Of a DNA stretch of 6,745 nucleotides, positions 5,663-6,745 are shown piece after piece; positions within the stretch are counted from its first letter, which is position 1; the number at the start of each line of letters is the position of its first letter. The stretch is taken from positions 1-6,745 of the forward strand of contig NZ_CALEFV010000330.1 of NCBI RefSeq assembly GCF_937877005.1. Direction: 5' to 3'. The notes under the pieces are model-generated. The model was not told where the DNA came from. It did no database searches and saw only the letters and a program-made list of their open reading frames with translations. The stretch is from an uncultured Fibrobacter sp. GTDB taxonomy: Bacteria; Fibrobacterota; Fibrobacteria; Fibrobacterales; Fibrobacteraceae. The position numbers and the translations under genes were made by a program.

Positions 5663-6745
5663 ATGGAATCCGAGAACAAGTCCTACACCGTCACGCAATA
5701 CATGAAAGCCCTGAAGCAGAAGGTGGAATCTACCCCTGCTGTTTGGGTGCGCGGCGTGATTACCCAGATTAACGAAAAATCGAAGATCGTTTACCTGAGC
5801 ATTGCGGATTTCGAAGAGGGGAACGTCAATCCCTTGGCAACGGTTCCCTTGTACTGTTTTGCAACAAAATTTGCAGCGATCCGCGCCAAGGTCGAAAATT
5901 ACCCACAGCCATTCGTTTTAAAGGATCAGCTCAAGGTCAGTTTCTTAATCAAAGCCGATCTGTACGTGCCTTACGGCAAGCTGCAGGCGCAGATTCTGGA
6001 CATCGACCCTATCTATACGCTTGGCGAACTCGCTCTAACCAAAAGTGCGATTTTAAAGAGGCTAGCACTTGAAGGCCTGCTCGAAAAAAACAAGGCATTG
6101 ACGCTAGCAGATGTCCCTATTCGCGTGGGTCTGATTACGGGCGAAGGGACTGCCGCCTATAAGGACTTCACCACCAAGCTCGCTGAATCGCCTTATAACT
6201 TCAAAGTGAAAACGGCTTACGCTAAAATGCAGGGCGCAGATACGGAGCCGACGGTTCTTGCCGCCCTCGAGGAACTCGCCAAGGATTCAGAACTGGACGT
6301 TGTGTGCATTATCCGCGGTGGCGGAAGCAAGACCGACTTGAACTTTTTCGATAGCGAAGCCTTGTGCCGTGCCGTTGCGAATTACCCGCTCCCCGTATTC
6401 ACGGGAATCGGGCATGAAATTGACCGGAGCCTTTTGGACGAAGTCGCCTACCAGTCCTGCATTACACCGACCGATACCGCAAAGCGTCTGATTGACCGAG
6501 TCGCCGACAGCTGGAACCGTATGCTTTCGCTTGCGCAAAACATTGCATTACAGACAAAAGAAACACTTGTCTCCGTCAACCGCGACCTGACCTACAAGGG
6601 GAACCGCCTGCAGCAAAAGGTGAACGCCCTTATTCAAAAAGAAGCGATGAAACTTTCGCTGTACAAGGGCAACCTGCAAAAAGACCTGCAGTTTATCTTT
6701 AGAGGCGAACGCGAACGCATCGCCCGCGACAGCGAAGGTCTGCAC
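5663..6745 (+). CDS. xseA: Exodeoxyribonuclease VII large subunit, N-terminal 361 codons
   Basis: Translating from ATG 5663 gives an open frame of 361 residues to the window edge; E. coli XseA has 456, so roughly the last hundred are missing. Exonuclease VII (XseA with several XseB subunits) degrades single-stranded DNA in the cytoplasm in repair. Seen: the family opening YTVTQYMKALKQKVE (8-22), an OB-fold DNA-binding domain (about 26-120, VWVRGVITQI...VYLSIAD), the linker LKRLALEGLLEKNK, then the catalytic domain with VGLITGEGTAAYKDF (156-170), IRGGGS (217-222) and GIGHEID (248-254). D168, R218, H251 and D254 keep the exact spacing of E. coli catalytic residues Asp155, Arg205, His238 and Asp241, so activity is expected. 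From about 280 the chain becomes the long helical region that binds XseB. The usual TS..GAA motif is altered to TGEGTAA. The start is chosen because the family similarity begins at once; the next ATG (5702) would cut it. There is no Shine-Dalgarno sequence. The gene is divergent from the antitoxin across 26 bp. Confidence 0.93.
   Translation, partial: MESENKSYTVTQYMKALKQKVESTPAVWVRGVITQINEKSKIVYLSIADFEEGNVNPLATVPLYCFATKFAAIRAKVENYPQPFVLKDQLKVSFLIKADLYVPYGKLQAQILDIDPIYTLGELALTKSAILKRLALEGLLEKNKALTLADVPIRVGLITGEGTAAYKDFTTKLAESPYNFKVKTAYAKMQGADTEPTVLAALEELAKDSELDVVCIIRGGGSKTDLNFFDSEALCRAVANYPLPVFTGIGHEIDRSLLDEVAYQSCITPTDTAKRLIDRVADSWNRMLSLAQNIALQTKETLVSVNRDLTYKGNRLQQKVNALIQKEAMKLSLYKGNLQKDLQFIFRGERERIARDSEGLH

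Noticed and set aside
6287..6745. Two minus-strand open frames opposite xseA
   Set aside because: The plus strand encodes the conserved catalytic motifs of XseA here; the antisense frames show no family pattern.

Overview
The window reads as chromosomal DNA of a Gram-negative, Fibrobacter-like bacterium (phylum Fibrobacterota). The main clue is the lipoprotein at 3697-5439, whose lipobox is followed by CGDD and several short serine blocks, a style common in Fibrobacter surface lipoproteins. A multidomain secreted beta-helix protein with a type IX-like C-terminal sorting domain fits this. The assignment is inferred from protein style, not from a search.

Layout: (1) 1-531, plus strand, the 3' part of a secreted endonuclease I gene with all the family's catalytic residues, closed by an intrinsic terminator at 561-586. 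(2) 612-3686 and 3697-5439, plus strand, a tight two-gene unit with a 10-nt gap. It encodes a 1024-residue exported protein (two pectate-lyase-3-type beta-helix modules, an Ig/PKD-like module, a DNRLRE/CBM96-like module and a C-terminal sorting-type domain) and a 580-residue lipoprotein of no recognised family. (3) 5436-5636, minus strand, a small Phd/YefM-family antitoxin with no toxin beside it. Its stop codon overlaps the lipoprotein stop codon in one CTAG. (4) 5663-6745, plus strand, the first 361 codons of xseA (exonuclease VII large subunit), which runs off the window.

How the parts may work together: the secreted beta-helix protein and the lipoprotein are probably co-transcribed and may act together outside the cell or at its surface on a polysaccharide. 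This is inference from architecture and operon structure, and the substrate cannot be read from sequence. The antitoxin and xseA are divergent across only 26 bp. That gap holds a perfect TATAAT box inside the palindrome ATAATTAT, so their promoters probably overlap. The xseA transcript is predicted to start at or next to its ATG. If the antitoxin represses its own promoter, as its family usually does, it would probably affect xseA too.

No RNA genes, insertion sequences, CRISPR arrays or long repeats were seen. The most unusual regions are the 5436-5665 compact junction and the architecture of the 612-5439 pair.
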